DNA of 44,571 nt from Oscillospiraceae bacterium (GTDB taxonomy: Bacteria; Bacillota; Clostridia; Oscillospirales; Ruminococcaceae): assembly GCA_018434245.1 (NCBI GenBank), contig JAHDPQ010000079.1, forward strand, positions 1-44,571, in the 5' to 3' direction. Position numbers and translations under genes: made by a program. Below are positions 32,796 through 39,688 of the stretch, piece by piece (positions within the stretch are counted from its first letter, which is position 1; every line of letters starts with the position of its first letter). The notes under the pieces were generated by a model. The model was not told the DNA's origin, did not search any database, and worked only from the letters and a program-made list of their open reading frames with translations.

Positions 32796-32823
32796 AATAT
32801 AATTGGTTAACCTGGAAACGCAA
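32796..32823 (-). promoter_or_regulatory. Sigma-A promoter of tcdA, with its -35 inside the dispersed repeat
   Basis: On the - strand TTGCGT (32823-32818) and TATATT (32801-32796) are 16 bases apart, about 35 bases before the ATG. The -35 hexamer falls within the edge of repeat copy B. Confidence 0.6.
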
Positions 32824-32870
32824 AGTATTTTCAAGGCGCGGCATTTGCCACACAGCTGCCCTATGGGCCG
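32811..32870. repeat. Copy B of a dispersed intergenic repeat
   Basis: Aligns with 26024-26082 (copy A). The shared core is TTTTCAAGGCGC, GCATTTGCC and AGCTGCCCTATGGG with few changes; the alignment continues less well to the left (AAACGC...GTATTTT). The copy can fold through GCGGC/GCCGC and GCCC/GGGC. It lies upstream of tcdA, next to the inverted-repeat block at 32880-32964. Confidence 0.65.
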
Positions 32871-32879
32871 CTTGAATTT

Positions 32880-32964
32880 TATAGTCAATCCTACGCCTAT
32901 GGCGCACCAGCGAGCGTAGCTCACCCTTTTAAAACGCTTATTGTTTTAAAACAGATTGACTATA
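32880..32964. repeat. MITE-like block with 11-base perfect inverted ends
   Basis: TATAGTCAATC (32880-32890) and GATTGACTATA (32954-32964) are perfect inverted copies. Inside are a CTACGC/GCGTAG inverted pair (near 32891-32919) and two TTTTAAAA palindromes (near 32928 and 32944). There is no coding capacity. With copy B it makes an intergenic repeat region of about 150 bases. The rest of 32965-33077 contains only the next gene's terminator. Confidence 0.65.
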
Positions 32965-33021
32965 TCAGCTATACTATATCACAAAACCCAAGCCTATTTC
33001 TGAACAATTTAACAACGGCTG

Positions 33022-33052
33022 AAAAAACCGCCCTCTCACCAGTTGGGCGGTT
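33022..33052 (-). terminator. Terminator of the FMN reductase gene
   Basis: AACCGCCC (33026-33033) and GGGCGGTT (33045-33052) form an 8-pair stem. On the - strand the U tract is TTTTTT, partly within the stem. It is 26 bases beyond the reductase stop. Confidence 0.85.
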
Positions 33053-33077
33053 GTTTCGCAGCATGATCAAGAACAAA

Positions 33078-33635
33078 TTACTGGTTTTGTAGAAACTGCA
33101 CAAAGGCATCTGCTTGCTTTTGTAGGTGAATAGCGCTGGAGGCCAGCTTCAGCTTTTTTTCCTCATCCAACTGCTGCCACCCGTTTGGGATGGTCAGACG
33201 GGGCCAGTTCATCACCTTCATGTTCAAAATACTGATGAGTGTAACCAGATGGTCCTGAGCAATGGCTGTTCCCGACATGCCGGGACTGATTCCGCTGATG
33301 GCTGCAGGCTTTTTGGCCAGAACCTGAGACCCGCCTTTTTCCATGGGACGGGACAGCCAGTCGATCAGATTTTTGAGCACACCGGGAAAAAAGTGGTTGT
33401 ATTCCGGTGTGAAAAACCATACGCCGTCGGCAGAGGCCACTGCCTGCCGGACCCGCTGCACCGACTCCGGCGTCGGATACTCAATGTCCTCGTTCATCAG
33501 CGGGACATCGGCGTATTCCAGCAGCTCAAACTCTGCCCGGTCCCCCACCGCTTCTTTGGCCAACCGGGCCAGCTGGCGGTTGTAGGAATCTTTGCGCATC
33601 GAGCCAACAATGGCAACAATTTTAGGTTTACTCAT
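33078..33635 (-). CDS. NADPH-dependent FMN reductase family protein
   Basis: A 185-residue flavodoxin-like oxidoreductase of the FMN_red family (ArsH/ChrR/YieF-like), expected to reduce flavin, quinone or xenobiotic substrates with NAD(P)H. Visible motifs are I-V-G-S-M-R-K-D-S-Y-N-R-Q-L-A (FMN phosphate loop, about residues 9-23) and F-F-T-P-E-Y-N-H-F-F-P-G-V-L-K-N-L-I-D-W, highly typical. ATG 33635 follows GGGAG. It has an extended -10 promoter (TGTTATACT, 33675-33667) and its own terminator. The physiological substrate is unknown. Confidence 0.94.
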   Translation of the reverse strand: MSKPKIVAIVGSMRKDSYNRQLARLAKEAVGDRAEFELLEYADVPLMNEDIEYPTPESVQRVRQAVASADGVWFFTPEYNHFFPGVLKNLIDWLSRPMEKGGSQVLAKKPAAISGISPGMSGTAIAQDHLVTLISILNMKVMNWPRLTIPNGWQQLDEEKKLKLASSAIHLQKQADAFVQFLQNQ

Positions 33636-33666
33636 TAGAACTCCCTTACGTAATGTCACTGTTTTC

Positions 33667-33675
33667 AGTATAACA
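33667..33675 (-). promoter_or_regulatory. Extended -10 promoter of the FMN reductase gene
   Basis: TGTTATACT on the - strand, about 32 bases before the ATG, without a clear -35. It is identical to the extended -10 before the Crp/Fnr gene at 6421-6429. Confidence 0.5.
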
Positions 33676-33712
33676 AAAAGCCCGGAATAAATTCCTCAAG
33701 GCAAAAGCCTTT

Positions 33713-34690
33713 TTATACTTTTCCTGCTTGCAATTTCTGCATCCGGCCCAACAGAGCAGCTCCAATCATGCCGGCATCGTTGCCCAAGGTGCAAATTTGC
33801 AGCCGGGTGCTGGCAAGGTGAGAGCCGCCATAAACCTCTCTGCTCACCTTCTCCGTCAAGGGCAGCAGGAGGGTGTCCCCCTCTTTGGAAACGCCGCCGC
33901 CAAGGCAGATCAGCTCCGGCTGCAAGGCGTTGATGATGTTGACAATGCCACAGGCCAGATAGTCGAGGAATAAATCCACCACCCGGCTTCCGGCTGCATC
34001 CCCTGCCCTCATGGCGTCAAAGGCGGTGCGGGCACTTACTTCCCCCTGCTTTTTGGCAATGGAATGCATCAGGCTTTCCGGTGTGCGCTCCATTTCATCT
34101 CGGGTGAGATTGGTAAGCCCCGTGGCGGAAGCATAGGCTTCCAGACAGCCCTTTCGACCGCAGCTGCAGCGCCTGCCTCCCTGAACGATGACCATGTGGC
34201 CGAATTCCCCGCCGCCGCAGTAATGTCCGTTGATCATCCGGCGGTCCAGGATGATTCCCGATCCCATTCCGGTGCCGATGGTGAGCACCACCACACTGGC
34301 AGAGCCCTTGGCACTGCCGGCCAGATATTCCCCCACCGCCGCTACATTGGCGTCGTTTTGTACGTAGACCGGAATCGGACGGGGCAGGCGCCGGGCCAGT
34401 TCCTCCGCCAGCGGGAAGTCCCACCAGTCTAGGTTGGTGGCGTAAAGGACAACGCCCCGGTTGGGGTCCACCGTTCCGGGAGCTCCCGCCCCCAGATCCC
34501 GTACCTGTTCCCAAGTTAGATGCTCCGCCTCCAAAAGCTGGCTGGCGGCCTCCGCAATATCCTGACAGATGGCCTGAGGCGGCCGGGGGAGAGCCGTTGG
34601 AATGGCAAGGGAGCGAAGCAGCTTCCCATCGCCATCCACCAGCCCAATTTTAATGGTGGTGCCGCCCAAGTCCACACCTAGATGTACCAC
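33713..34690 (-). CDS. ROK-family sugar kinase, probable glucokinase
   Basis: Phosphorylates glucose (or another hexose) with ATP as it enters glycolysis. The 325-residue protein begins VVHLGVDLGGTTIKIGLVD (ATP-binding DLGGT). It has G-A-P-G-T-V-D, N-D-A-N-V-A-A-V-G-E (catalytic Asp), G-T-G-M-G-S-G-I-I, and the ROK zinc signature C-S-C-G-R-K-G-C-L-E. No helix-turn-helix precedes it, so it is a kinase rather than a ROK repressor. A GTG at 34690, six bases after AGGAGG, is preferred to the in-frame ATG at 34711, which would place the ribosome site inside the gene. Confidence 0.93.
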   Translation of the reverse strand: MVHLGVDLGGTTIKIGLVDGDGKLLRSLAIPTALPRPPQAICQDIAEAASQLLEAEHLTWEQVRDLGAGAPGTVDPNRGVVLYATNLDWWDFPLAEELARRLPRPIPVYVQNDANVAAVGEYLAGSAKGSASVVVLTIGTGMGSGIILDRRMINGHYCGGGEFGHMVIVQGGRRCSCGRKGCLEAYASATGLTNLTRDEMERTPESLMHSIAKKQGEVSARTAFDAMRAGDAAGSRVVDLFLDYLACGIVNIINALQPELICLGGGVSKEGDTLLLPLTEKVSREVYGGSHLASTRLQICTLGNDAGMIGAALLGRMQKLQAGKV

Positions 34691-34775
34691 GCCGCTCCTC
34701 CTCCACGCCATGCTCCTCTGCCCGGTTCATGTCCCCGGCTTTTGGATGTCGGTTCTCCAACAGACAATTTCCTAC

Positions 34776-34804
34776 ATCATACCATAAATTCCAAAAGTAT
34801 CCAA
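34776..34804 (-). promoter_or_regulatory. Sigma-A promoter of the ROK kinase
   Basis: On the - strand TTGGAT (34804-34799) and TATGAT (34781-34776) are 17 bases apart, with a leader of about 80 bases. Confidence 0.65.
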
Positions 34805-34835
34805 TGGTTTATTAAGCCGGAAGTCTCCCTGTCAA

Positions 34836-35624
34836 CTAAAACACAATCATGGGGTGAACGGCCTGGGCCGGAGCAACGCTCAAGAGGAAATCCACGCCCT
34901 CCCGCGCTCCCGCCTCCTGCAAGGCTTCCCGGGCGGTGAGGTAGGCAATATCCGGCAGGTTGTTGTTCTGGCTCAGATGTCCCAGCACAAAGCGGGTGGT
35001 TCCCCGCTGGGCCAGATAGGTGGCCAACAGCGCCCCCGCCTCGTTGGAAAGGTGGCCCTGCTCTCCCTGTACCCGCCGCTTGAGGAACCACGGGTAGGCC
35101 CCCGCCTGCAGCATGGCCGGATCGTAGTTAGATTCCAGCAAAACCAGATCGCAGCCGGTTAAGGCGGAGCGTATCCCGCCGTGGACGTGGCCCAGATCGG
35201 TGGCGATTCCCACTGTCCTGCCGTCGGGCATGCAAAAGCGCAGACCCACCGGGTCTGCAGCGTCGTGGGGAATGGAAAAGGAGCGGATGCCGATCCCCGC
35301 CAGTTCTTTTTCGCCGGTTAGCTCAATCACAACAGCTCCCGGGGGCAGGGCTCCCATGGCCTCCAAAGCGGAAAGGGTCCCCTCCGAAGCGTAAACCGGA
35401 AGCCGAAACCTGCGGACCAGAGAACATAGTCCCTTGACATGGTCGGTGTGCTCGTGGGTGATCACCACCCCCGCCAGCTCTTCCAATGCCACGTCCAGGC
35501 TGTCCAGTGCTTTTTTCAGGTTGCGGGGGCCCAAACCGGCATCCACCAGCAGAGAGGTTCCACCCCCTGATATGTAATAGCAGTTCCCTTTGCTGGAACT
35601 GCACAAGGTGCAAAAGCGCGACAT
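34836..35624 (-). CDS. MBL-fold metallohydrolase, YycJ/WalJ-like
   Basis: A 262-residue metallo-beta-lactamase-fold protein. It begins MSRFCTLCSSSKGNCYYI (the S-S-S-K-G-N segment is typical of the YycJ/WalJ group), then the metal motif T-H-E-H-T-D-H-V-K-G (56-65), A-T-D-L-G-H-V, L-L-E-S-N-Y-D, and a late H-L-S-x-N-N block. YycJ-type proteins are thought to act on nucleic acid, linking cell-wall signalling with replication, but the activity here is unproven; no walK/walR is adjacent. ATG 35624 follows GGGAGG. Confidence 0.9.
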   Translation of the reverse strand: MSRFCTLCSSSKGNCYYISGGGTSLLVDAGLGPRNLKKALDSLDVALEELAGVVITHEHTDHVKGLCSLVRRFRLPVYASEGTLSALEAMGALPPGAVVIELTGEKELAGIGIRSFSIPHDAADPVGLRFCMPDGRTVGIATDLGHVHGGIRSALTGCDLVLLESNYDPAMLQAGAYPWFLKRRVQGEQGHLSNEAGALLATYLAQRGTTRFVLGHLSQNNNLPDIAYLTAREALQEAGAREGVDFLLSVAPAQAVHPMIVF

Positions 35625-35691
35625 ATTTCCTCCCAATCCCATCAGGCCAGAAGTTCTAAAAATTCCGGCTTCGGGGCGGCAGACCCGGTGG

Positions 35692-36228
35692 TCACCGCCT
35701 CAGAATCCGTGGCCGGAACCACCTGATGTACAGCGTATAGTGCCGGGTCAGGGCCACGTCGTAGATGACAAAAATCACATTGCCCATGGCCAGCAATATC
35801 AGAGCCGTATACCTGCCGAAGTCTCCCAAGCCCTCCAGCAGCTCCTTCATCCCCAGCACGTAAAACACAAAGGCAAAGCCTCCCACCACGGAAGCATTGA
35901 AGATAAAAATTTTGACAAAATACTCCAGAATGCGGCCGGGCAAACGCTCCAGCCTTTGCTTGAGGATGGGATAATAGCCAAAAAAGACAAGAAACATCAT
36001 GGCGGCTTCTTTATCTGCCGCCACAAAAATTGAGATAATGCCCACGCTGAGATAGACCATCACCGCAGTTTTGGGCCCTAGCTCCACCACCACGGGAATC
36101 AGCATGGCTCCCGCCAGCATGGGAATGGCATAGGTGGCGAAGGGTGCCAGCCCTGTCATAAACATCAGGGCAACGCAAAGGGCGGAAAACATCCCGCCCA
36201 ACGCAATCTGTGTGCTTTTTCCACTCAT
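35692..36228 (-). CDS. Small multi-span membrane protein, unknown function
   Basis: A 178-residue protein with about five membrane helices, starting MSGKSTQIALGGMFSALCVAL, followed by hydrophobic stretches with P-F-A-T-Y-A-I-P-M-L-A-G-A-M and Y-L-S-V-G-I-I-S-I-F. Size and the G-G-M-F-S-A-L-C-V-A-L opening are loosely reminiscent of ECF-type S components, but I cannot confirm this. It sits 13 bases after the J-domain gene and precedes the MBL-fold gene, so it probably belongs to the same unit. Confidence 0.75.
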   Translation of the reverse strand: MSGKSTQIALGGMFSALCVALMFMTGLAPFATYAIPMLAGAMLIPVVVELGPKTAVMVYLSVGIISIFVAADKEAAMMFLVFFGYYPILKQRLERLPGRILEYFVKIFIFNASVVGGFAFVFYVLGMKELLEGLGDFGRYTALILLAMGNVIFVIYDVALTRHYTLYIRWFRPRILRR

Positions 36229-36241
36229 AAACCGGTCCCCG

Positions 36242-36847
36242 TCAGCAGCAGCGAATCAGATCGCCGCCCATGCACTCGCAGCAGCAGTCGGCACAGTACA
36301 GGGTGGTGCAGACATCGCAGAGGGAGCAGCCTCCCACCGATCCGGTGTGGTAGACGTTTTGAGGCCGTCCGTTAGCCCGCTGCCACTGGAGCTGTCCCAG
36401 TGCCGCCTGATATTCCCGGTTGTTGGGGTTCATCTCCACCGCCCGGGCAAAGTTTTCATAGGCCTGCTCCATCCACCCCCGGCTGTACTGGATACTGCCT
36501 TTAAGAAAGTACCATTCCCCATCCCGCATCTGGCGGGGGACTCCGTCCAACAGCTCCTCCGCCTCGGTGATCCGCCCGGCGTTGATTAGTCTGCGAATAT
36601 CCCAGAACTGGGAGCTTTGTCCGGCAGAGCCGCTCTGGTAGGAGGTGTTTTGGCCTCCCCGGCGCATGGACATAACCGTATCGTAAGCCTCGTTAATCTC
36701 CTTCATCTTTTCGGCAGCCAGATCGCTCAAAGGGTTGCCGACATAGGAATCGGGATGATACTTCCGGGCCAGCTCCCGGTAGGCGGTTTTTACTTCGTCG
36801 TCGCTTGCGTTGGGCGATACACCCAGTACTTTGTAGGGATCGCTCAT
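36242..36847 (-). CDS. J-domain protein with a cysteine-rich C-terminus
   Basis: A 201-residue protein. Residues 3-65 are a J domain, which stimulates DnaK ATPase, with the H-P-D motif (31-33) in [13 protein letters not shown] tetratricopeptide-like stretch (about 110-160: [15 protein letters not shown]) follows. The last 30 residues hold ten cysteines, including C-C-C-E-C and a terminal C-C. There is no DnaJ zinc-finger region of the C-x2-C-x-G-x-G type. The Cys tail could bind metal or undergo modification. The target is unknown; DUF5685 is the upstream neighbour. Confidence 0.9.
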   Translation of the reverse strand: MSDPYKVLGVSPNASDDEVKTAYRELARKYHPDSYVGNPLSDLAAEKMKEINEAYDTVMSMRRGGQNTSYQSGSAGQSSQFWDIRRLINAGRITEAEELLDGVPRQMRDGEWYFLKGSIQYSRGWMEQAYENFARAVEMNPNNREYQAALGQLQWQRANGRPQNVYHTGSVGGCSLCDVCTTLYCADCCCECMGGDLIRCC

Positions 36848-37054
36848 GCTACCCTCTCTCCTTTAGGGCCTTAACAGTAAGGGAACGGCCCGTCTTTTTG
36901 GGGATTACAGCGCCTTTTGGCGTCCCGTCATCATTTGCCTTACATTTTCGTATTACTCATTCTAAGGTACCTGCAATGCACCAAAACCTCCTTGACCGAT
37001 TGTGCATGGCTTTTCCAAAACGGGCTCGGCATTCACCCAAAACGCATAACCCGA

Positions 37055-38011
37055 TTATAGTTGTAATTCGTCATTCTGTAAAGGTGCTGCGGCACATCCG
37101 GTACATCCGGCAGAGCGTTCCTCGCCGGAAGGCTCCGGCTTGGGAGCCTGACGAAGGAGAATTTCATCGGCTCCTGCCCGCAGTCCCTGATAAAATACGT
37201 TGTCCAAAATAGAGGCAAACAACCCGGTATCCAGCAGCTGGTAAGCTTTGGCTGCCTCTCCCGCCGTCAGATAAAGAGCATCTCTGCCGTAGTGGTAAAC
37301 CTCTGCCAATTGCTCTTCCCCTGCGTCTTTTGCAAGGCCGTACCGCAGGATAAAGGGGTTGTAGCAACCGGTTTTTAGGTCGGAGGGCAGATCGTCCAAA
37401 GCATCGCAAAGATAGACATATCGGCCCACCAGGTATCCGGTTCGCTCCAGCACCCTTTGCTGCCGGGCATCGGCAGAAAGCAGCGAAAAAATTCCCGCCA
37501 TAGCCTTTGCCGTAGGTTCGCAGGCGGCATCCACACTGTCGCAAGCCCCTTGCTCCAAGTGTTGTTGAGCCGCCATACTCTGGGCAACCACCGCCTCGCA
37601 GGAGGGCCTGCGGGCCGCCGCTTGCTTGTGAGCACCCGACGCTACCGGCTTGAGCATCCCCCAGCCCACCCGGCCCAGCGGTCCGCTGTCCGTCATATTA
37701 TCCAGTAGTTTGTAGTATAAAAGTAACAGGGCGGTATCCGCCGAAAAGGCCAAAATCTCCCCCGGCCGGCAAACCGTCAGCTTCTTGAGGGGATTGACAT
37801 AACAGCGCCGCCGCTCAAAAACCGGCTTTGCATCCTGGGTGACGGCGTAATGGAGCATGGCCAGAAACACAAAATCATAGCTCAGAGTCAGGCGGGCTGC
37901 CGGCCCAAACGCTTCCCCCAGCTGCCCGCACAGGCCACAGTACACAGCCTTGTAGGTATCCAGCTCCCGGACGCGCAGGTCGGGCTTGAATGGCTTAATA
38001 TACCCAAACAA
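37055..38011 (-). CDS. DUF5685-family protein
   Basis: A conserved protein of 318 residues and unknown function. It is all-helical in appearance and starts MFGYIKPFKPDLRVRELDTYK, then Y-C-G-L-C-G (24-29). Two Asp-rich helices stand out: L-L-Y-Y-K-L-L-D-N-M-T-D (97-108) and L-C-D-A-L-D-D-L-P-S-D (201-211) followed by G-C-Y-N-P-F. Their spacing recalls the paired Asp motifs of squalene/phytoene synthases, an inference I could not test. Further cysteines (C-T-G-C) lie near the C-terminus. It precedes the J-domain gene by about 207 bases, which hold no other gene. Confidence 0.85.
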   Translation of the reverse strand: MFGYIKPFKPDLRVRELDTYKAVYCGLCGQLGEAFGPAARLTLSYDFVFLAMLHYAVTQDAKPVFERRRCYVNPLKKLTVCRPGEILAFSADTALLLLYYKLLDNMTDSGPLGRVGWGMLKPVASGAHKQAAARRPSCEAVVAQSMAAQQHLEQGACDSVDAACEPTAKAMAGIFSLLSADARQQRVLERTGYLVGRYVYLCDALDDLPSDLKTGCYNPFILRYGLAKDAGEEQLAEVYHYGRDALYLTAGEAAKAYQLLDTGLFASILDNVFYQGLRAGADEILLRQAPKPEPSGEERSAGCTGCAAAPLQNDELQL

Positions 38012-38144
38012 CGATAACCTTTTCCTTTCCCAAACGGCCCAAGGTCTTTGTCCAAGCCCATAATAACAGCTTATATTGTACTATAAACTCTCCGGTACTT
38101 CTTTAATAAAATGTAAATACTTTGAATTGAAAGGAGGCCTCTGC

Positions 38145-38714
38145 TTGCAGTTTTGGCTGCTGCTTCTACTGGCTTTGGGTCTTGCTTCCGACGCCGCTAC
38201 TGTCTCGTTGGTCAACGGCATCTGCCACCCCCGCCGCCCGGTGCAGCTGGGATTGGCCTGCGGCCTTGTCTTTGGATTTTTTCAGGCCCTGATGCCTCTC
38301 ATCGGTTATTTTGTGGGGATTTCTTTTTTCTATGTTATCAGCGGCATTGACCACTGGATTGCCTTTGCCCTTCTGGCGGTGATTGGCGGTAGGATGACCA
38401 TGGAAGCTTTGAGGGAAAAAGAGGGCCCTCAGCCCCTGCGCAAGCTCTCCCTGCGGGTGCTGCTCCTGCAGGCTTTTGCCACCAGTGTGGACGCCCTGGC
38501 GGTGGGGATCGGCCTGGGGGTAATTGCCGCCAATATCACGGCGGCGGTCTGCCTCATCGGGGCAGTCACCTTTGTCTGCTGCTTTGTGGGGGTACAGCTG
38601 GGGCGTTTGGCGGGTAACCGCTTCAGCCGCAGAGCCCAGCTCCTGGGCGGAATTTTGCTGGTGGTCATCGGTCTGCATATTCTGGTGGAGCATTTTGGGG
38701 CCAGAAATTTTTAG
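38145..38714 (+). CDS. mntP: Manganese efflux pump MntP
   Basis: MntP exports Mn2+ from the cell. The 189-residue protein has six membrane helices and the family's duplicated Asp motif: A-S-D-A-A-T-V-S-L (Asp16) in helix 1 and T-S-V-D-A-L-A-V-G-I-G-L in helix 4. A G-x3-G-x2-P-L-I-G segment is also present. The start is a TTG at 38145, seven bases after AAGGAGG; no ATG fits, and the frame upstream is not protein-like. I looked for a yybP-ykoY manganese riboswitch in 38012-38144 and found no match. Confidence 0.92.
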   Translation: MQFWLLLLLALGLASDAATVSLVNGICHPRRPVQLGLACGLVFGFFQALMPLIGYFVGISFFYVISGIDHWIAFALLAVIGGRMTMEALREKEGPQPLRKLSLRVLLLQAFATSVDALAVGIGLGVIAANITAAVCLIGAVTFVCCFVGVQLGRLAGNRFSRRAQLLGGILLVVIGLHILVEHFGARNF

Positions 38715-38728
38715 CCCTCCGCTATCGG

Positions 38729-38757
38729 TTGCTTTTTCGGCGGGAATGGTGTATAAA
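38729..38757 (+). promoter_or_regulatory. Sigma-A promoter of the small exported protein
   Basis: TTGCTT (38729-38734) and TATAAA (38752-38757) are 17 bases apart, just after the mntP stop and 40 bases before the next ATG. Confidence 0.6.
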
Positions 38758-38797
38758 AGAGACAGCCAAACTCCATCCCTACAGAAAGGATTCCGCC

Positions 38798-39034
38798 ATG
38801 AAAAAGCTTGCCGCAACCGTCCTATTCTTTTATCTGATCCTGCCTGTCTCTGCGTTTGCCCAGACAGAGGGCGGCGCTCCTTTGGCGTTTTCGGCCCGTC
38901 TGGCCATAGCCGGCCGGTTCTTCGGGGGATTTTTGCTGGTGATGGGGGTTATTTTTGTCCTTCTTCTCTCCACCCGCCGCCTTGCCGCCTGGGTAGATCA
39001 TCAACGTGAAAAGAGGAATAAGCACAACACTTAG
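38798..39034 (+). CDS. Small membrane/exported protein (78 aa), unknown function
   Basis: The product begins MKKLAATVLFFYLILPVSAFA, a likely signal peptide cleaved after A-F-A. A second hydrophobic segment (about residues 43-62, G-G-F-L-L-V-M-G-V-I-F-V-L-L-L) and a basic K/R-rich tail follow. This layout resembles small gamma-type subunits of membrane decarboxylases (OadG), but the evidence is thin and no partner subunit is nearby. ATG 38798 has an AAAGGA site. It has its own promoter and a strong terminator. Confidence 0.65.
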   Translation: MKKLAATVLFFYLILPVSAFAQTEGGAPLAFSARLAIAGRFFGGFLLVMGVIFVLLLSTRRLAAWVDHQREKRNKHNT

Positions 39035-39076
39035 TGCTTGAATGTATGTTCATCCCAAAATACAGACGTGTTGTAC

Positions 39077-39105
39077 AATCCGGCCAATATAAGGCCGGAT
39101 TTTTT
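39077..39105 (+). terminator. Terminator upstream of the dcw cluster
   Basis: AATCCGGCC (39077-39085) and GGCCGGATT (39093-39101) form a 9-pair stem with a 7-base loop and a run of six T (39100-39105), partly shared with the stem. Confidence 0.9.
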
Positions 39106-39127
39106 ATGTTGTTAAACCGAAAAATAC

Positions 39128-39156
39128 TTGCAATTTGGCTTGGTTGCCGCTATAAT
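39128..39156 (+). promoter_or_regulatory. Sigma-A promoter of the dcw cluster
   Basis: TTGCAA (39128-39133) and a perfect TATAAT (39151-39156) are separated by exactly 17 bases, giving a start near 39163, just where the MraZ-type repeats begin. Confidence 0.85.
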
Positions 39157-39164
39157 TGGCTTAA

Positions 39165-39190
39165 GTGGTGAATTGTGGTGAGTTGTGGTT
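39165..39190 (+). promoter_or_regulatory. MraZ operator: three GTGGT(G/T) repeats at 10-base spacing
   Basis: GTGGTG at 39165, GTGGTG at 39175 and GTGGTT at 39185 occur exactly one helical turn apart, immediately after the predicted transcription start. MraZ is known to bind tandem short repeats upstream of its own gene in several bacteria, so these are very likely its autoregulatory sites. Confidence 0.8.
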
Positions 39191-39225
39191 AAAAAATCCT
39201 AAATAGTGGAGGAGGTGGGGAAACG

Positions 39226-39654
39226 GTGGCTCTGTACAACCACTACCAGCATAGTCTGGACGCCAAGGGCCGGGTCAACTTCCCCGCCAAGCTCCGGGAA
39301 AATTTAGGCAACCGCTTCATCATCACCCGGGGGCTGGACAGCGACCGCTGCCTCTTTGCGTATTCCGAGGAAAATTGGGAAGCCTTGGGAGAGAAGATCA
39401 AAACTCTGCCCAATGCCGACGCCCGCCGGGTTCAGCGCTTTTTGTTTGCCCACGCCATCGACGTGGAGCCGGACAAACAGGGACGAATCGTCATCCCCCA
39501 GAACCTGAGGGAGTATGCCGGACTGGAAAAAGACGTGATGATCAGCGGCATCGGCGACCACGCTGAAATCTGGGACAAGGATTTGTGGGACAAGGTCAAC
39601 AGTGCCTACACCCCCGACATCATTGCGGACATCATCGACAAAATCAGCTTATAG
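39226..39654 (+). CDS. mraZ: Transcriptional regulator MraZ
   Basis: MraZ is the DNA-binding regulator that opens the division and cell-wall (dcw) cluster. The 142-residue protein has two AbrB/SpoVT-like swapped-hairpin domains: residues about 5-50 with S-L-D-A-K-G-R-V-N-F-P-A-K-L-R, and about 77-120 with D-K-Q-G-R-I-V-I-P-Q-N-L-R-E. These D-x-K/Q-G-R motifs contact DNA. The start is a GTG at 39226, ten bases after AGGAGG. It lies downstream of its own probable operator. Confidence 0.97.
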   Translation: MALYNHYQHSLDAKGRVNFPAKLRENLGNRFIITRGLDSDRCLFAYSEENWEALGEKIKTLPNADARRVQRFLFAHAIDVEPDKQGRIVIPQNLREYAGLEKDVMISGIGDHAEIWDKDLWDKVNSAYTPDIIADIIDKISL

Positions 39655-39688
39655 CTCACAACTACTATTTCGGCGGGAGGGATTCAGA

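Noticed and set aside
32763-32924. 54-codon N-terminal extension of tcdA
   Set aside because: It reads through the tcdA promoter and repeat copy B; the ATG at 32762 has an AGGTG site and fits the family start.
38012-38144. yybP-ykoY manganese riboswitch before mntP
   Set aside because: The conserved aptamer blocks are not present and the gap is only 133 bases and A/T-rich.
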